In this document: in pieces, positions 7,998 through 17,446 of the stretch
Layout of the letters: every line of letters starts with the position of its first letter
Numbering within the stretch: the first letter of the stretch is position 1
Origin: Snodgrassella alvi_G
GTDB lineage: Bacteria; Pseudomonadota; Gammaproteobacteria; Burkholderiales; Neisseriaceae
Direction of reading: 5' to 3'
Length of the DNA stretch: 30,528 nt
Assembly (NCBI GenBank): GCA_946478525.1
Contig: CAMLCH010000032.1
Location: 1-30,528, forward strand
Notes under the pieces: generated by a model
Database searches by the model: none
Told to the model about the DNA's origin: nothing
The model's input: the letters and a program-made list of their open reading frames with translations, nothing else
Translations under genes and position numbers: made by a program

Positions 7998-9272
7998 CTA
8001 TTTTTCGGTCTGGCGACGAGTAAACTGGATACCAAGTTGCTTTAATTTACGATAAAGATGAGTTCGCTCTAGCCCAACTTTTTGGGCTACCTTACTCATA
8101 TTGTGGCCTTCATTAGCAATATGATATTCAAAATAACGTCTTTCTAAGTTTTCTCTTAGTTCACGTAGCGGTAAATCAAAGTCGAATTTACCCACATTAT
8201 CCAGTGGCTGCTGGTGATTGGTAAACTGGTTCAGTATGCTATTAACTGCTTTAACGTCCACTTCATTGTTTTCAGCAGTCAACATCAGACTTTTAACAAT
8301 ATTTCGTAATTGTTCGAGATTACCGGGCCAGTTGTATTGGCGTAATTCATTCAGGGCAGCAGTAGAAAATTTAACAATCGGAATTTTCTGACTTTCGGCT
8401 AGCTCAGTCGTGATTTGTTCGACCAGAAAAACCATATCGTCTAATTGAGCACGTAGCGGGGGTATAGCGACAATTAATGAAGATAAGGTATGCAATAACT
8501 TATTATCTTGCAATGAGTCACTCAACATTTCTTTAATTGGCCGGCTGCAAATACAGATGACGCGTGTATTGTAACGATCAGCTTTAGTGAGAATGAAACC
8601 AATACTTTGCTGCACACTTTTACCGTACTGAGAAATGTCGCCCAGATAAAGTATGCCATTAGTCGCTTTTTGCAGTAATTCTATTGGTGCATCGACAATC
8701 TGATCAATCTGGCTGGGTTCTATCCAGGGCGTACCAGTTTTATGTAATGCACGTGCTACCAGTTCGAAAGGAGAGCCCAGTTCGCCGGTAAGTAATACAG
8801 GGGAACTGAATCTGGCAATTTGTTCCAACTGTTGATTCAGTTCTTTAATAACCTGACTATGACCTAATTTATCCAATGACAGATTGGATGCCGCCTGCAT
8901 TTGCCCATATTTGAGAGCGCGATCAACTGTGCTGAGTAGTTTTTGCAGGGAGATCGGTTTTTCCAAAAAATCCAGTGCACCAATCTTGGTGGCTTCAACT
9001 GCCGTATCGATACTAGCATGCCCACTCATCATAACAACAGGCATAGTAAGTTGACCGGATTTAGCCCACTCTTTTAATAAGGTAATGCCATCGCAGTCTG
9101 GCATCCAAATGTCCAGCAAAACCATCGCTGGGCGTGTTTGCTGACGCAACTGGCGAGCAGTATCTGCATTTTCGGCGACGGTGACGGTATAGCCTTCATC
9201 CTGTAAAATTTCTGATAATAAATCACGAATACCAATTTCATCGTCAACAATTAATATATCACTGCTTCGCAT
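7998..9272 (-). CDS. ntrX: NtrX-type response regulator with degenerate AAA+ domain
   Basis: DNA-binding response regulator, partner of the NtrY kinase encoded immediately upstream (1-nt gap). The receiver domain (1-120) is intact: DD at 10-11, phospho-acceptor Asp54 in VLLDIWMPD, and Lys105 in EKP. The central region (about 140-350) aligns with a sigma54 AAA+ activator domain but has lost the machinery. The Walker A position reads TGELGSPFE where GESGTGKE is expected, and no GAFTGA loop is present, although YNWPGNLEQLRN is kept. A Fis-type helix-turn-helix follows (about 389-413, MSKVAQKVGLERTHLYRKLK). It should therefore not be able to drive sigma54 open-complex formation and is more likely a plain repressor or sigma70-type activator. 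Neisseria NtrYX is known to influence respiratory gene expression; applying that here is inference. Confidence 0.9.
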   Translation of the reverse strand: MRSSDILIVDDEIGIRDLLSEILQDEGYTVTVAENADTARQLRQQTRPAMVLLDIWMPDCDGITLLKEWAKSGQLTMPVVMMSGHASIDTAVEATKIGALDFLEKPISLQKLLSTVDRALKYGQMQAASNLSLDKLGHSQVIKELNQQLEQIARFSSPVLLTGELGSPFELVARALHKTGTPWIEPSQIDQIVDAPIELLQKATNGILYLGDISQYGKSVQQSIGFILTKADRYNTRVICICSRPIKEMLSDSLQDNKLLHTLSSLIVAIPPLRAQLDDMVFLVEQITTELAESQKIPIVKFSTAALNELRQYNWPGNLEQLRNIVKSLMLTAENNEVDVKAVNSILNQFTNHQQPLDNVGKFDFDLPLRELRENLERRYFEYHIANEGHNMSKVAQKVGLERTHLYRKLKQLGIQFTRRQTEK

Positions 9273-9273
9273 T

Positions 9274-11370
9274 TCAATTCACCTGTGAGGGTAACGTTAT
9301 TTTAATACTAGCCAATCCGGTGTCCTGATTACTGATTTGGATTCGTCCACCATGTTCTTCAATAATTTTTTTTACTACCGATAGCCCCAAACCTGTACCA
9401 CTAGGTTTATCAGTAACGTAAGGATCAAATGCATGTAAAAGCATTTCCTGACTAAATGTTTTGCCGTTATTACTTACGTAGAAAAGAATATGTTCATTGT
9501 TTAATTCAGTTGTTACGCTGACCGTAGGTGCTGTATCGGCTTCTGCTGCTTCAACAGCATTTTTGAACAAATTATGGATAACTTGTCGCATGGCGCCACT
9601 ATCTGCATTCACAATCAGTTCTATATTACTCAAATTGACCTCAAATGTACAATTGCTACTTTCATATAGGACCAGAACTTCACGAATGAGTTCATTAAGG
9701 TCAATTTTTGTTAAGTTAAGTGTGGGTGCCTGTGCATAGTTGCGAAATGTTTCCACCATATCTTTCATGGCTGAAACCTGCCGGATAATGGTATTGGTCG
9801 CGCGAGCAAGGATTTGTGCATCAGTTTCACTAAGTTTGTCACTTAATTTCCATGCCAGTCGCTCAGCCGACAGTTGGATAGGGGTTAGGGGATTGCGAAT
9901 TTCATGTGCCAGACGTTGAGCTACTTCGCCCCATGCTGCTTCTTTCTGGGCACTTACCAGTGTTGTAACATCATCAAATACCAATACTGTACCGCCGCCA
10001 CTATCTTCAGGTAATGGTGTTGCTTTACCCAGCAAGATTAATGTTTCGTCTTTATGATTATAGGTTATTTGTACAGATTTAGATTGGTATTCGGTAGCTA
10101 GTATTTGTCTGAAAACTTCTGCCAGCATGGTCATATGTGGACTATGATGTTCTGCAAGTTGACTGATACTTTGACCCAGACAGGAAGTTAAATTTTGGCC
10201 TAATATATTTTCTGCCATTTGGTTAAAAGTAATGAGATAACCTTCTGAATTAAGGGTAACTACACCTGTGGTTAGGCTATTTAAAATATGTTCTAGATAA
10301 TGTCGAGCAGCTTCCTGTTGAGCGCGTGCATGGCGTAGTTGTACAGTCATATGGTTAAAAAGTTCGGTCAACTTCCCTAATTCATCTTTGCCATAAATGG
10401 TTTGTTGTACATCAAGATCACCTTTGGCCACTGCACGTGCGCCCTGAGCCAGTGAAAGAATCGGAGCTACAAAGCGCCGAGCAAAGTAAAGTGCTACTAA
10501 CAATGCCAGAACAATTGCTAGTAAGGTAGCCATTAACAGAGTGGCCAGAAAGAAAGTTTGTAAACTTTTCTTAGTAAAACTTAGTTCGCCATATTTAGCA
10601 CGGGCAGCTTCGATAAGTGTTGCATCTTTGGCAACATCGGCAGGAATAGGTTGGCGAAAGAAAAGAGCTTTATCAGTATTTTTATTGGGGCCGGGAATAA
10701 TTAACCAGCCTTGAGAATATAAGATGTTATTTATATTTTCCAGTTCACGCACCGAGCCTGCTGTGCGTAATTGCTGTATGGTTTCCTGCGAAAGAACAGG
10801 AAGAGGTAAATGAGCAGGATTATAGTCAACGAGAGGTTTATTATTGGCCAGATTGTGGATTTGTAACTGGCTAAATTGTTTTTCCTGCGAATAATTATGC
10901 AGTACTGGTGTTAATGGTTGATCTAAACCATTGGCTGCGATCAAGGCTATCTGAATATTTGCTGCACGCCGGACTGTATTATCCAGTTCATAATCTAGCG
11001 CTGATTTACTTAGATTGAGGCTGCGATTAAGTGCTTCTTCGGTATCGTTGCCAAACCAAGAATGAATGCTGTGTGAAATAAACTGAGCCGACACGCCAAA
11101 AAGAAAAATACCTGGCAGTATAGCTACAAGGGTAAACATCGTCGCCAGACGCACAGCAATTTTGGAACCAAACTCCTGACGATGACGACTTCGCAGTAAT
11201 TTCCACCAGTTAGAACCCACCATCAGAGCCAGAGCACATAACAGTAATGAGGCAAAGAGGAAAGCATACCAGAAGTATTCTGACAGAAAGCCTGTATTGC
11301 CGGTGGCAACTGTTAACACATACAGAGTGACAACACACAGGACTACGAGCATTAAGATTAGGCGATTCAT
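9274..11370 (-). CDS. ntrY: NtrY-type membrane sensor histidine kinase
   Basis: Membrane histidine kinase of 698 residues that phosphorylates NtrX. Membrane segments lie near 4-20, 34-52, 75-95 and 272-298. The region between the last two (about 96-271) is a probable periplasmic sensor domain. A HAMP linker follows (about 298-350), then a PAS domain (about 358-470). The dimerisation/phosphoacceptor block is EVAQRLAHEIRNPLTP with His489, and the ATPase domain has an N-box (VIHNLFKNAVEAAE, near 598-610) and a G-box (GTGLGLSVVKKI, near 658). All catalytic motifs are present. Its ATG overlaps the stop of the upstream DUF4390 gene by one base (TAATG), so translation is probably coupled. The signal sensed is unknown. 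Confidence 0.93.
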   Translation of the reverse strand: MNRLILMLVVLCVVTLYVLTVATGNTGFLSEYFWYAFLFASLLLCALALMVGSNWWKLLRSRHRQEFGSKIAVRLATMFTLVAILPGIFLFGVSAQFISHSIHSWFGNDTEEALNRSLNLSKSALDYELDNTVRRAANIQIALIAANGLDQPLTPVLHNYSQEKQFSQLQIHNLANNKPLVDYNPAHLPLPVLSQETIQQLRTAGSVRELENINNILYSQGWLIIPGPNKNTDKALFFRQPIPADVAKDATLIEAARAKYGELSFTKKSLQTFFLATLLMATLLAIVLALLVALYFARRFVAPILSLAQGARAVAKGDLDVQQTIYGKDELGKLTELFNHMTVQLRHARAQQEAARHYLEHILNSLTTGVVTLNSEGYLITFNQMAENILGQNLTSCLGQSISQLAEHHSPHMTMLAEVFRQILATEYQSKSVQITYNHKDETLILLGKATPLPEDSGGGTVLVFDDVTTLVSAQKEAAWGEVAQRLAHEIRNPLTPIQLSAERLAWKLSDKLSETDAQILARATNTIIRQVSAMKDMVETFRNYAQAPTLNLTKIDLNELIREVLVLYESSNCTFEVNLSNIELIVNADSGAMRQVIHNLFKNAVEAAEADTAPTVSVTTELNNEHILFYVSNNGKTFSQEMLLHAFDPYVTDKPSGTGLGLSVVKKIIEEHGGRIQISNQDTGLASIKITLPSQVN

Positions 11371-11972
11371 TACTGTTGATCCACAGTGATAAGCAGACGG
11401 CGCCAGCCAGAATCAAGCTGCCAGTTTCGTGAGGTCAGAGCATTGATCTGAAAAGGTTTTGGTAGTTGACTGATGCTAAGACTTAAACGAATATCTGCTC
11501 GCACTTCTTTAGCGGCTACGCCACTGAGTAAACCCTTGTTGACAACACGCCAGTTAGCTACAGCCCCGACTGCTTTAAGCGCTGTGTCCAGACTATTATA
11601 TTCGGTAGAAAAAGTTGAACCCATACTGACACGATAACGGCCAGTTAATGGATGATATGTCAGTTTAAACTGAATGAGATTATCACCGCCAATCAGATTA
11701 TTAATTCTGTTTCGATAGGAAGCTAATGTTGGTGCAGTCAGTTGATAGTTTAAGTCAAAATTTAACGGGACACCTTGCGTCAAAGCTTGTTTTAACTGAT
11801 CTGGCAATTGAAGATTAAAGCGGCTATTGATTGAAAGCTGGCCATTAGTGGTAATACTTGCCTGTGCACGGATTGTATTGATCCCTTCTGCCTGAACTCC
11901 TGTGAAACACAGACAAAGGAGAAAGGCAATAAATAGACTAAATTTTGTCGATAAGCGCGTAAAAAAAGCCAT
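11370..11972 (-). CDS. DUF4390 domain protein, exported
   Basis: A 200-residue protein that I place in the DUF4390 family from its context between rsmB and ntrY and from its general character. It has a signal peptide (hydrophobic 10-27, likely cleavage after VQA near residue 28) and a beta-rich body with INSRFNLQLPDQLKQAL and LIQFKLTYHPLTGRYRV segments, so it should act in the periplasm. Its function is unknown. It overlaps the end of rsmB by 35 nt and the start of ntrY by one base, so it sits inside the transcript of the two-component system and might supply or modulate its envelope signal. That link is inference from position only. Confidence 0.75.
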   Translation of the reverse strand: MAFFTRLSTKFSLFIAFLLCLCFTGVQAEGINTIRAQASITTNGQLSINSRFNLQLPDQLKQALTQGVPLNFDLNYQLTAPTLASYRNRINNLIGGDNLIQFKLTYHPLTGRYRVSMGSTFSTEYNSLDTALKAVGAVANWRVVNKGLLSGVAAKEVRADIRLSLSISQLPKPFQINALTSRNWQLDSGWRRLLITVDQQ

Positions 11973-13191
11973 CTTGTTTGCTGTTAGGTAACAATATATG
12001 TGATTGACGTTCGCGTGAATTCGTATGTCGCGCTAAAAACCGTGCCAGTTGCAGCTGATTTTCTTCAATAAATATTGAACAGGTAGCTAGCAGCATTCGT
12101 CCACCGGGCTTAAGTAGCTCCCATAAGCTGTCTAAAAGTGATTCCTGCTGTTTAGCTGTCGACGTTCCATCCTGAGGCTGACGCAGCCATTTTATATCCG
12201 GATGTCGTTTACATACACCAGAAGCGGTGCACGGTACATCAGCAAGGATAGCATCAAATTGCTTTCCATCATACCATGACTGTGTATCTCGTGCGTCAGC
12301 GCAGTGTAGCTGGGCGTGAAATTGGAGCCGCTGTAAATTATCCTGTACCCGATTCAAGCGATTTTGATCAATATCCAGCGCGGTTACTTCACAGTCTGCC
12401 CATTCAAGGATATGGCCTGTTTTTCCGCCGGGGGCGGCACAGGCATCCAGTATATGTTCTCCGCTTGCAGGATTAAGTAATGGTATGGCTTGTTGTGCGC
12501 CAAAATCCTGTACAGATACATAACCTTGGTCAAAGCCAGGTAAGTGTTCAACATTAACGGAGCGATCCAGCATGATACTGTATGCCCCCAAAATTTTGCC
12601 CTGCATATTGAGGGCATTCAATTCTTGTAGATATTGCTCAGCATCACCGTAACGCTGATTAACACGCAAGGTCATAGGCGGATGCAGTATAAAGGCATTT
12701 ATTATATTGTGCCAATGTTTTGGATAGTGCTGTCGCAGATAATTTAGCCACCACTGAGGCAAATTGTAACGGGCTTGTTCCTGTCGCTGTGCTAGTAAGA
12801 TGAGTGCATCTTGTTCTCGCAGAAAACGGCGCAGAATAGCATTAACCATTTTCTGGAACCGCCCACCATGTAAACAGCGTGCATAATTAACAGCCTCATT
12901 GACAACTGCATGATGGGCATTACGAGTGAATTTCAGCTGGTATAAAGCGACTAATAGTAAATTATGAATATCGTCAGCTGGCAATCCCTGAGTCATTTGA
13001 CGCAGTAACTGTTGTAATAAGCCTAAGTAGCGTAATGTACCATGACTCAAATCGTGCAAAGCTCCTCTGTCAGCAACAGATAAGGTCGGTTGTTGCTGAA
13101 TAGTTTGAACCAGTATCTCATTAAGATTATGTCCTTTTAATACCTCGCCAACGCATTTGGCTGCCAGCTGCTGAGCTTGTGCCATACTCAT
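11938..13191 (-). CDS. rsmB: 16S rRNA (m5C967) methyltransferase
   Basis: RsmB (Sun/Fmu) methylates C967 of 16S rRNA. The 417-residue protein has an N-terminal NusB-like RNA-binding domain (about 1-140) and a C-terminal SAM methyltransferase domain. Motif I is DACAAPGGKTGHILE, motif IV VPCTASGVCKRHPD carries one conserved Cys, and motif VI LATCSIFIEEN carries the catalytic Cys of m5C enzymes. The start at 13191 overlaps the fmt stop in an ATGA arrangement, which supports it and implies coupled translation. A second ATG two codons downstream is possible. Confidence 0.95.
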   Translation of the reverse strand: MSMAQAQQLAAKCVGEVLKGHNLNEILVQTIQQQPTLSVADRGALHDLSHGTLRYLGLLQQLLRQMTQGLPADDIHNLLLVALYQLKFTRNAHHAVVNEAVNYARCLHGGRFQKMVNAILRRFLREQDALILLAQRQEQARYNLPQWWLNYLRQHYPKHWHNIINAFILHPPMTLRVNQRYGDAEQYLQELNALNMQGKILGAYSIMLDRSVNVEHLPGFDQGYVSVQDFGAQQAIPLLNPASGEHILDACAAPGGKTGHILEWADCEVTALDIDQNRLNRVQDNLQRLQFHAQLHCADARDTQSWYDGKQFDAILADVPCTASGVCKRHPDIKWLRQPQDGTSTAKQQESLLDSLWELLKPGGRMLLATCSIFIEENQLQLARFLARHTNSRERQSHILLPNSKQDGFFYALIDKI

Positions 13192-14129
13192 TGATGAAGC
13201 TCCGCTGAAGAAAACGTGCTACCAATAGGTAAAGAATTTCCTGCCTGAAAAGCCGCTATGGCCATAGCTTTACTACCTGCTTTCTGTAACTGTTCAACAC
13301 TAAGTGCTTGGCTGCCACAGGCAATAATTAATTGATGTTCATCACTTGCCATTACAGTACCTGGCGTTCCGCAACCTTCAACAATACTAGTACGCCAGAT
13401 TTTGAGTGGTTTATCCTGCCATAGAGTCCATGCCCCAGGAACAGGATTAAAAGCCCTAATTTGTCGGTTAATTTCTTGCGCTGATCGATTCCAATTAATT
13501 TGTGCGTCTGCTTTGGTTAATTTTGCAGCATAACTTACCCCTGTCATTGCTTGAGGTGTTGAAGTTAACTGCTTAATATGTTGTAAATCTGCAACAATAG
13601 CTTGAGCACCTAAAGCCATTAAACCATCATGAATCTGTGCGGCAGTATCATTTTCACCAATAGCATATAGATGACGGCTGATGATGGCCCCCGTATCCAA
13701 GCCGGCATCCATTTGCATTATGCATATCCCGGTTTCACTGTCGCCTGCTTCAATTGCACGTTGAATCGGCGCCGCACCGCGCCAGCGCGGTAACAAAGAT
13801 GCATGTATATTCAGACAGCCATAGCGCGGTATATCTAATACAGTCTGTGGTAACAGCAAACCATAAGCGGCAACAACCATTACATCTGCCTGTAAGGCGC
13901 GTAATTGTTCTTGGATTTCTGTATTTTTTAGAGAAACTGGTTGTAGTACATTCAACCCCAGAGATATTGCCAGCTGTTTCACTGCACTTGGCTGTAATTT
14001 TAATCCCCGTCCGCGCGGACGATCAGGTTGTGTGAGTACTAACGGAACTTCAAATCCTGCAGAAATAATAGCCTGCAGAGCAGTAGCAGCGAATTCAGGT
14101 GTGCCGGCAAAAATAACAGAAGGTTTCAT
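13188..14129 (-). CDS. fmt: methionyl-tRNA formyltransferase
   Basis: Fmt uses 10-formyl-THF to formylate initiator Met-tRNA before translation. The 313-residue protein has the N-terminal formyltransferase fold with VIFAGTPEFAATALQA, the catalytic stretch NIHASLLPRWRGAAPIQRAI (Asn and His) and the Asp in QMDAGLDTGAII. A C-terminal tRNA-binding OB domain follows (from about 205). The frame is open to 14150 with a TTG, but ATG 14129 (MKPSVIFAG) matches the family N-terminus and is preferred. It lies 47 nt after def, the enzyme that later removes the same formyl group, and overlaps rsmB by 4 nt. Confidence 0.96.
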   Translation of the reverse strand: MKPSVIFAGTPEFAATALQAIISAGFEVPLVLTQPDRPRGRGLKLQPSAVKQLAISLGLNVLQPVSLKNTEIQEQLRALQADVMVVAAYGLLLPQTVLDIPRYGCLNIHASLLPRWRGAAPIQRAIEAGDSETGICIMQMDAGLDTGAIISRHLYAIGENDTAAQIHDGLMALGAQAIVADLQHIKQLTSTPQAMTGVSYAAKLTKADAQINWNRSAQEINRQIRAFNPVPGAWTLWQDKPLKIWRTSIVEGCGTPGTVMASDEHQLIIACGSQALSVEQLQKAGSKAMAIAAFQAGNSLPIGSTFSSAELHQ

Positions 14130-14176
14130 GCAATCAATCCAAAAAAGCAAACAGAACTGAAATAATAAAAAATGGC

Positions 14177-14680
14177 TTACAGTCTTTCTCGGGCACGTTT
14201 TTTGAGCTTGGTTTTGATGCGACTTTGTTTTAATGGGGATAAATATTCCACAAAAACCTTACCAGCTAAATGGTCAAGTTCGTGTTGAATGCAAATAGCC
14301 AGCAAACCATCAGCGTCGAGTACGAATTTTTCACCATTTTCATCATAAGCTTCAACAGTTACTCGTTCCGCCCGATGAACTGTTTCATATATGCCCGGCA
14401 CCGATAGGCAGCCTTCTTCAAATTCTGTATCGCCTTCTTTATGGGTGATGACAGGGTTAATGAAAACGCGTAATTGATTACGTTCTTCGGAAAGATCCAT
14501 GACCACGACACGTTTATGCACATTTATCTGGGTTGCTGCCAAACCGATACCTCTTGCTTGATACATGGTCTCGGCCATATCAGCAACTAATGTGCGAATA
14601 TGCTCATCAAAATTTTCAACAGATTGCGCAACAGTATGTAAACGCTCATCAGGATATTGTAAAATGTTTAACAGAGCCAT
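14177..14680 (-). CDS. def: peptide deformylase
   Basis: Metal-dependent deformylase that removes the N-formyl group from nascent proteins at the ribosome exit. At 167 residues it is a standard type 1 enzyme. All three motifs are intact: GIGLAATQ (about 44-51), EEGCLSVPG with the metal-binding Cys (about 89-97) and QHELDHLAGK with the HExxH metal ligands (about 132-141). A basic C-terminal tail (RIKTKLKKRARERL) is typical of proteobacterial forms that bind the ribosome. An AGGA sequence precedes the ATG. It is the first gene of the minus-strand run and is divergent from the LysM gene. Confidence 0.97.
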   Translation of the reverse strand: MALLNILQYPDERLHTVAQSVENFDEHIRTLVADMAETMYQARGIGLAATQINVHKRVVVMDLSEERNQLRVFINPVITHKEGDTEFEEGCLSVPGIYETVHRAERVTVEAYDENGEKFVLDADGLLAICIQHELDHLAGKVFVEYLSPLKQSRIKTKLKKRARERL

Positions 14681-14713
14681 TTTGTCCTAAGATTCCTTCT
14701 TTGATGTGGTAAC

Positions 14714-14742
14714 GCTATATGATGGCATTTGTGAAATTTTAA
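14714..14742 (-). promoter_or_regulatory. possible promoter for the def operon
   Basis: On the minus strand TTAAAA (14742-14737), a 17-nt spacer and TATAGC (14719-14714) resemble a sigma70 promoter, with 4 of 6 bases matching in each hexamer. It lies 33-62 nt upstream of the def ATG. The region is AT-rich, so chance matches are common. Confidence 0.3.
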
Positions 14743-14836
14743 AGATAGTTAATATGGAATCAGGTAAACTGATTGTAATTTTTAATCATGATTAATAGAT
14801 AATATTAAAATAGCATTTTAGCTAAGGATCCTCTAC

Positions 14837-16099
14837 ATGCATAAACACATTATAACCTTGCTGTGTACCCTAAGTATGGTTTTTTCCATACCGGTTATGG
14901 CCAAAAAATTGCAATTGCGTCCAGATGCACCAGAACAATATGTTGTGAAAAATGGAGATACCTTGTGGAGTATTTCCCGCAGATATCTTTATAACCCGTG
15001 GCAATGGCCACAATTATGGGGTTCTAACCGTACACAAATCAGTAACCCACAGAAAATTTATCCTGGTCAGGTTCTGACGCTACGTTATGTGAATGGACAG
15101 CCACGGTTAGGCTTTGGTCAAAATAGTAGTATCCCCACTATTAAGTTAAAACCACAGGCAAGAGACATTGGCGCAGGTTATGGCATTAGTACCATTAATG
15201 CTGATTTTTATCGCATTTTTATGCAGCATCCACAGGTTATTGATCAGCTGGAAACCAAAAAAGCACCCAAGTTGATCACTGGTCCAGATGACCGGGTAAT
15301 CTATGCGAATGGTGATCGCGTTTATGCTGATCGTATGTTAGAGCCGGGGCGTTATCTGGTTTACCGCGCAGAGAAAGATATTATTGATCCAGATACCCAT
15401 AAATATCTGGGACAATTGGTGCGTTTCAGTGGTGAAGTGGCGACGTTGGCAAATAAAAACAGTGCATTAGAAGAACGCAGTGACAAAGATAAAAGTGAAT
15501 TGCCCAATGACGAATATTACACCCGATTACATCCATTAATCAAAGTGCCTACTCGTACTGCACAACCATTAGAAGTGACCGCTATTGTCTCTGAAATTAC
15601 AAAAGGTGATTATCTTTTGAAAATTACTGATGAACGTGATCCTTTCCAAATCATGCCACATGCCCCTATGCAACAAGTTAAAGGTAAAATTGTTTCAATT
15701 ATGGATGGTATTCAGGAGGCTGGTACTTTCCAAACCATTATTCTTAATCTGGGTACTAAAGATGGCATAGATAAAGGTACAGTTGTCAGTCTGATGAATA
15801 AAACCCGACAAATTAAAGCTGATCCCCCCAGAGATGCTGACAGTAAAAGTGGAATCATTAAATATATAAGTATCCCTGCAGAAGAAATTGGGTTAGCGAT
15901 CGTGTATCGGGTCAGTGAAAATCTCTCTTCAGCCATTATTATGAATTCAACAAGCTCAGTAAAAGTTGGTGATTGGGCGATGAATCCAGGTCATGATCTT
16001 GATGATGTATTGCAGGACTCCAGACACGCTCCTAATGATCCTCAGGATCCGCATGAAGCCGATTATCGACAAGGAGATTTTCGTACCAATATTAACTAA
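14837..16099 (+). CDS. exported LysM domain protein
   Basis: A 420-residue exported protein of unknown detailed role. It has an N-terminal signal peptide (about 1-22, cleavage after VMA) and then one LysM domain (about 34-85: YVVKNGDTLWSISRRYLYNPWQWPQLW). A long body without a recognised enzyme motif follows, ending in an Asp/His-rich tail. LysM binds peptidoglycan glycans, so it is probably attached to the periplasmic cell wall. The W-rich form of this LysM, and the position divergent from def, match the conserved Neisseria gene next to def. The start is supported by a normal signal peptide; the ribosome site is weak (AAGGATCC). It is single and ended by a strong terminator. DUF-level naming was not attempted. 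Confidence 0.85.
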   Translation: MHKHIITLLCTLSMVFSIPVMAKKLQLRPDAPEQYVVKNGDTLWSISRRYLYNPWQWPQLWGSNRTQISNPQKIYPGQVLTLRYVNGQPRLGFGQNSSIPTIKLKPQARDIGAGYGISTINADFYRIFMQHPQVIDQLETKKAPKLITGPDDRVIYANGDRVYADRMLEPGRYLVYRAEKDIIDPDTHKYLGQLVRFSGEVATLANKNSALEERSDKDKSELPNDEYYTRLHPLIKVPTRTAQPLEVTAIVSEITKGDYLLKITDERDPFQIMPHAPMQQVKGKIVSIMDGIQEAGTFQTIILNLGTKDGIDKGTVVSLMNKTRQIKADPPRDADSKSGIIKYISIPAEEIGLAIVYRVSENLSSAIIMNSTSSVKVGDWAMNPGHDLDDVLQDSRHAPNDPQDPHEADYRQGDFRTNIN

Positions 16100-16162
16100 T
16101 GCAGCTTATGCTAATTCGATAATACGGAGTTAAGCCATTAAGCAAAATCATAATTGAAAGTA

Positions 16163-16199
16163 ATAAAGCCGAATCTAGTTAGAAAAGATTCGGCTTTAT
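16163..16199 (+). terminator. strong hairpin terminator after the LysM gene
   Basis: A perfect 14-bp stem, ATAAAGCCGAATCT (16163-16176) and AGATTCGGCTTTAT (16186-16199), with a 9-nt loop. The 3' arm ends in CTTTAT and runs into TCGTTGTT; the A-run on the other side would also allow termination from the minus strand. Confidence 0.85.
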
Positions 16200-17446
16200 C
16201 GTTGTTAGCAATATTGCGTAACCACTAATGGTAATTGAAACTAATTTCACTGATATATGAAGATTAGATTAAGTGAATACTAGAGTTTTAATGAAGAGAT
16301 TCTCTTTTTATTGATAGAACTGCTAACGTGCATCGAAAGAATCAATTTTAAGGATTCAATCAATATCGGAATTGGGAAATTTAGTTATAAATTTGTTATA
16401 GATTATAATTGTTGATAATTCGAAGCTAAAGTGATTATTGAACGATTATTTATCAAAATATTCGTCATTAATTTCATTATCCACAATAGAATATTAAGCG
16501 ACTTTACTTCAAGTTCAAACGATGTATCTGGACTTTGTTTATGTAAAAAATGATCTTAAATATAGTTTAGAGTATAGATATCCAGCACATAAAAAAATTA
16601 TGATTAAAAATTTATTTATCAACAAATCAAAATTTTTCTGACGTCTTTCATAGTGACTTAATAAATTCATATATATCTTATGCTAAATATCACTTTTAAT
16701 GCCGTCGATCAGTTAAATAAATCAATTAACCAACATAAATTCTCAAAACGTTAACCAATGGTCTTTAATGATCAAGTTAGTAATTAAAATTAACGCTGAT
16801 GGTATTGAGATTATTTATTCTTATTTTACCTATTGAATTTTAGCTATATCCATTTCGTGAAAGCTATTTTTTAGAATTGTAAAATCTTTATAAATTAATA
16901 ATTTATAAGTTATTTTGGTTGTAAAACAACTTTCTGCCTTTATTTTAAGTCAACAGAAATTTTGGGTTGGTTGAGTAGGCAAAATTGCCTCAGTTTAAAT
17001 GGATAGTAAAATGATTTAAAATAAACAGCTTTGCTGGGAAATTTATCGTGTTTATTTATCAGCAAGTTATTTTTAAGCAAAGAGATTCAGGATGAGCATT
17101 GATGTTATTTATATTTTGTAGTTAATAAGTAACTATAGTATCTTTGAATTAATTTTAGATTTATGCGGTTAAACTAGACCTGTTTTCTTTGCATGAACAT
17201 TCGCATTGCTGATGTTAATGAATGGTCTTTTGTTCATTTTATTAATGATCATGTATTTTTGCTGATCTATTTATTAATGTCATGAATAAATCCAGACTGG
17301 ATGTTAGAGATAGTATTACTGGTTTTATTAAGCAAGCAGAATATGTTTAGTTCTCCATTTTCCCTCTGTCTTGATCGGTTTCAATAATCTGATAACTTGA
17401 TATAGCTGATAACAGCTTTTTTAGTGTATTTTTTACTTGGTAAACT
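16200..17446. other. 1.25-kb AT-rich non-coding gap
   Basis: Both strands were searched for coding frames, and every frame is stopped frequently. No recognisable pseudogene, tRNA or repeat family was found. Apart from a small hairpin at the far right edge, listed separately, I see nothing. It separates the conserved housekeeping block from the accessory gene cluster. Confidence 0.5.
17404..17422 (+). other. leader hairpin with T-run before the HAD gene
   Basis: AGCTG (17404-17408), loop ATAA and CAGCT (17413-17417) are followed directly by TTTTT, ending 24 nt before the ATG of the first cluster gene. The shape is that of a small intrinsic terminator, but the stem is only 5 bp. It could be a leader attenuator, a terminator for upstream transcription or chance. 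Confidence 0.3.
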
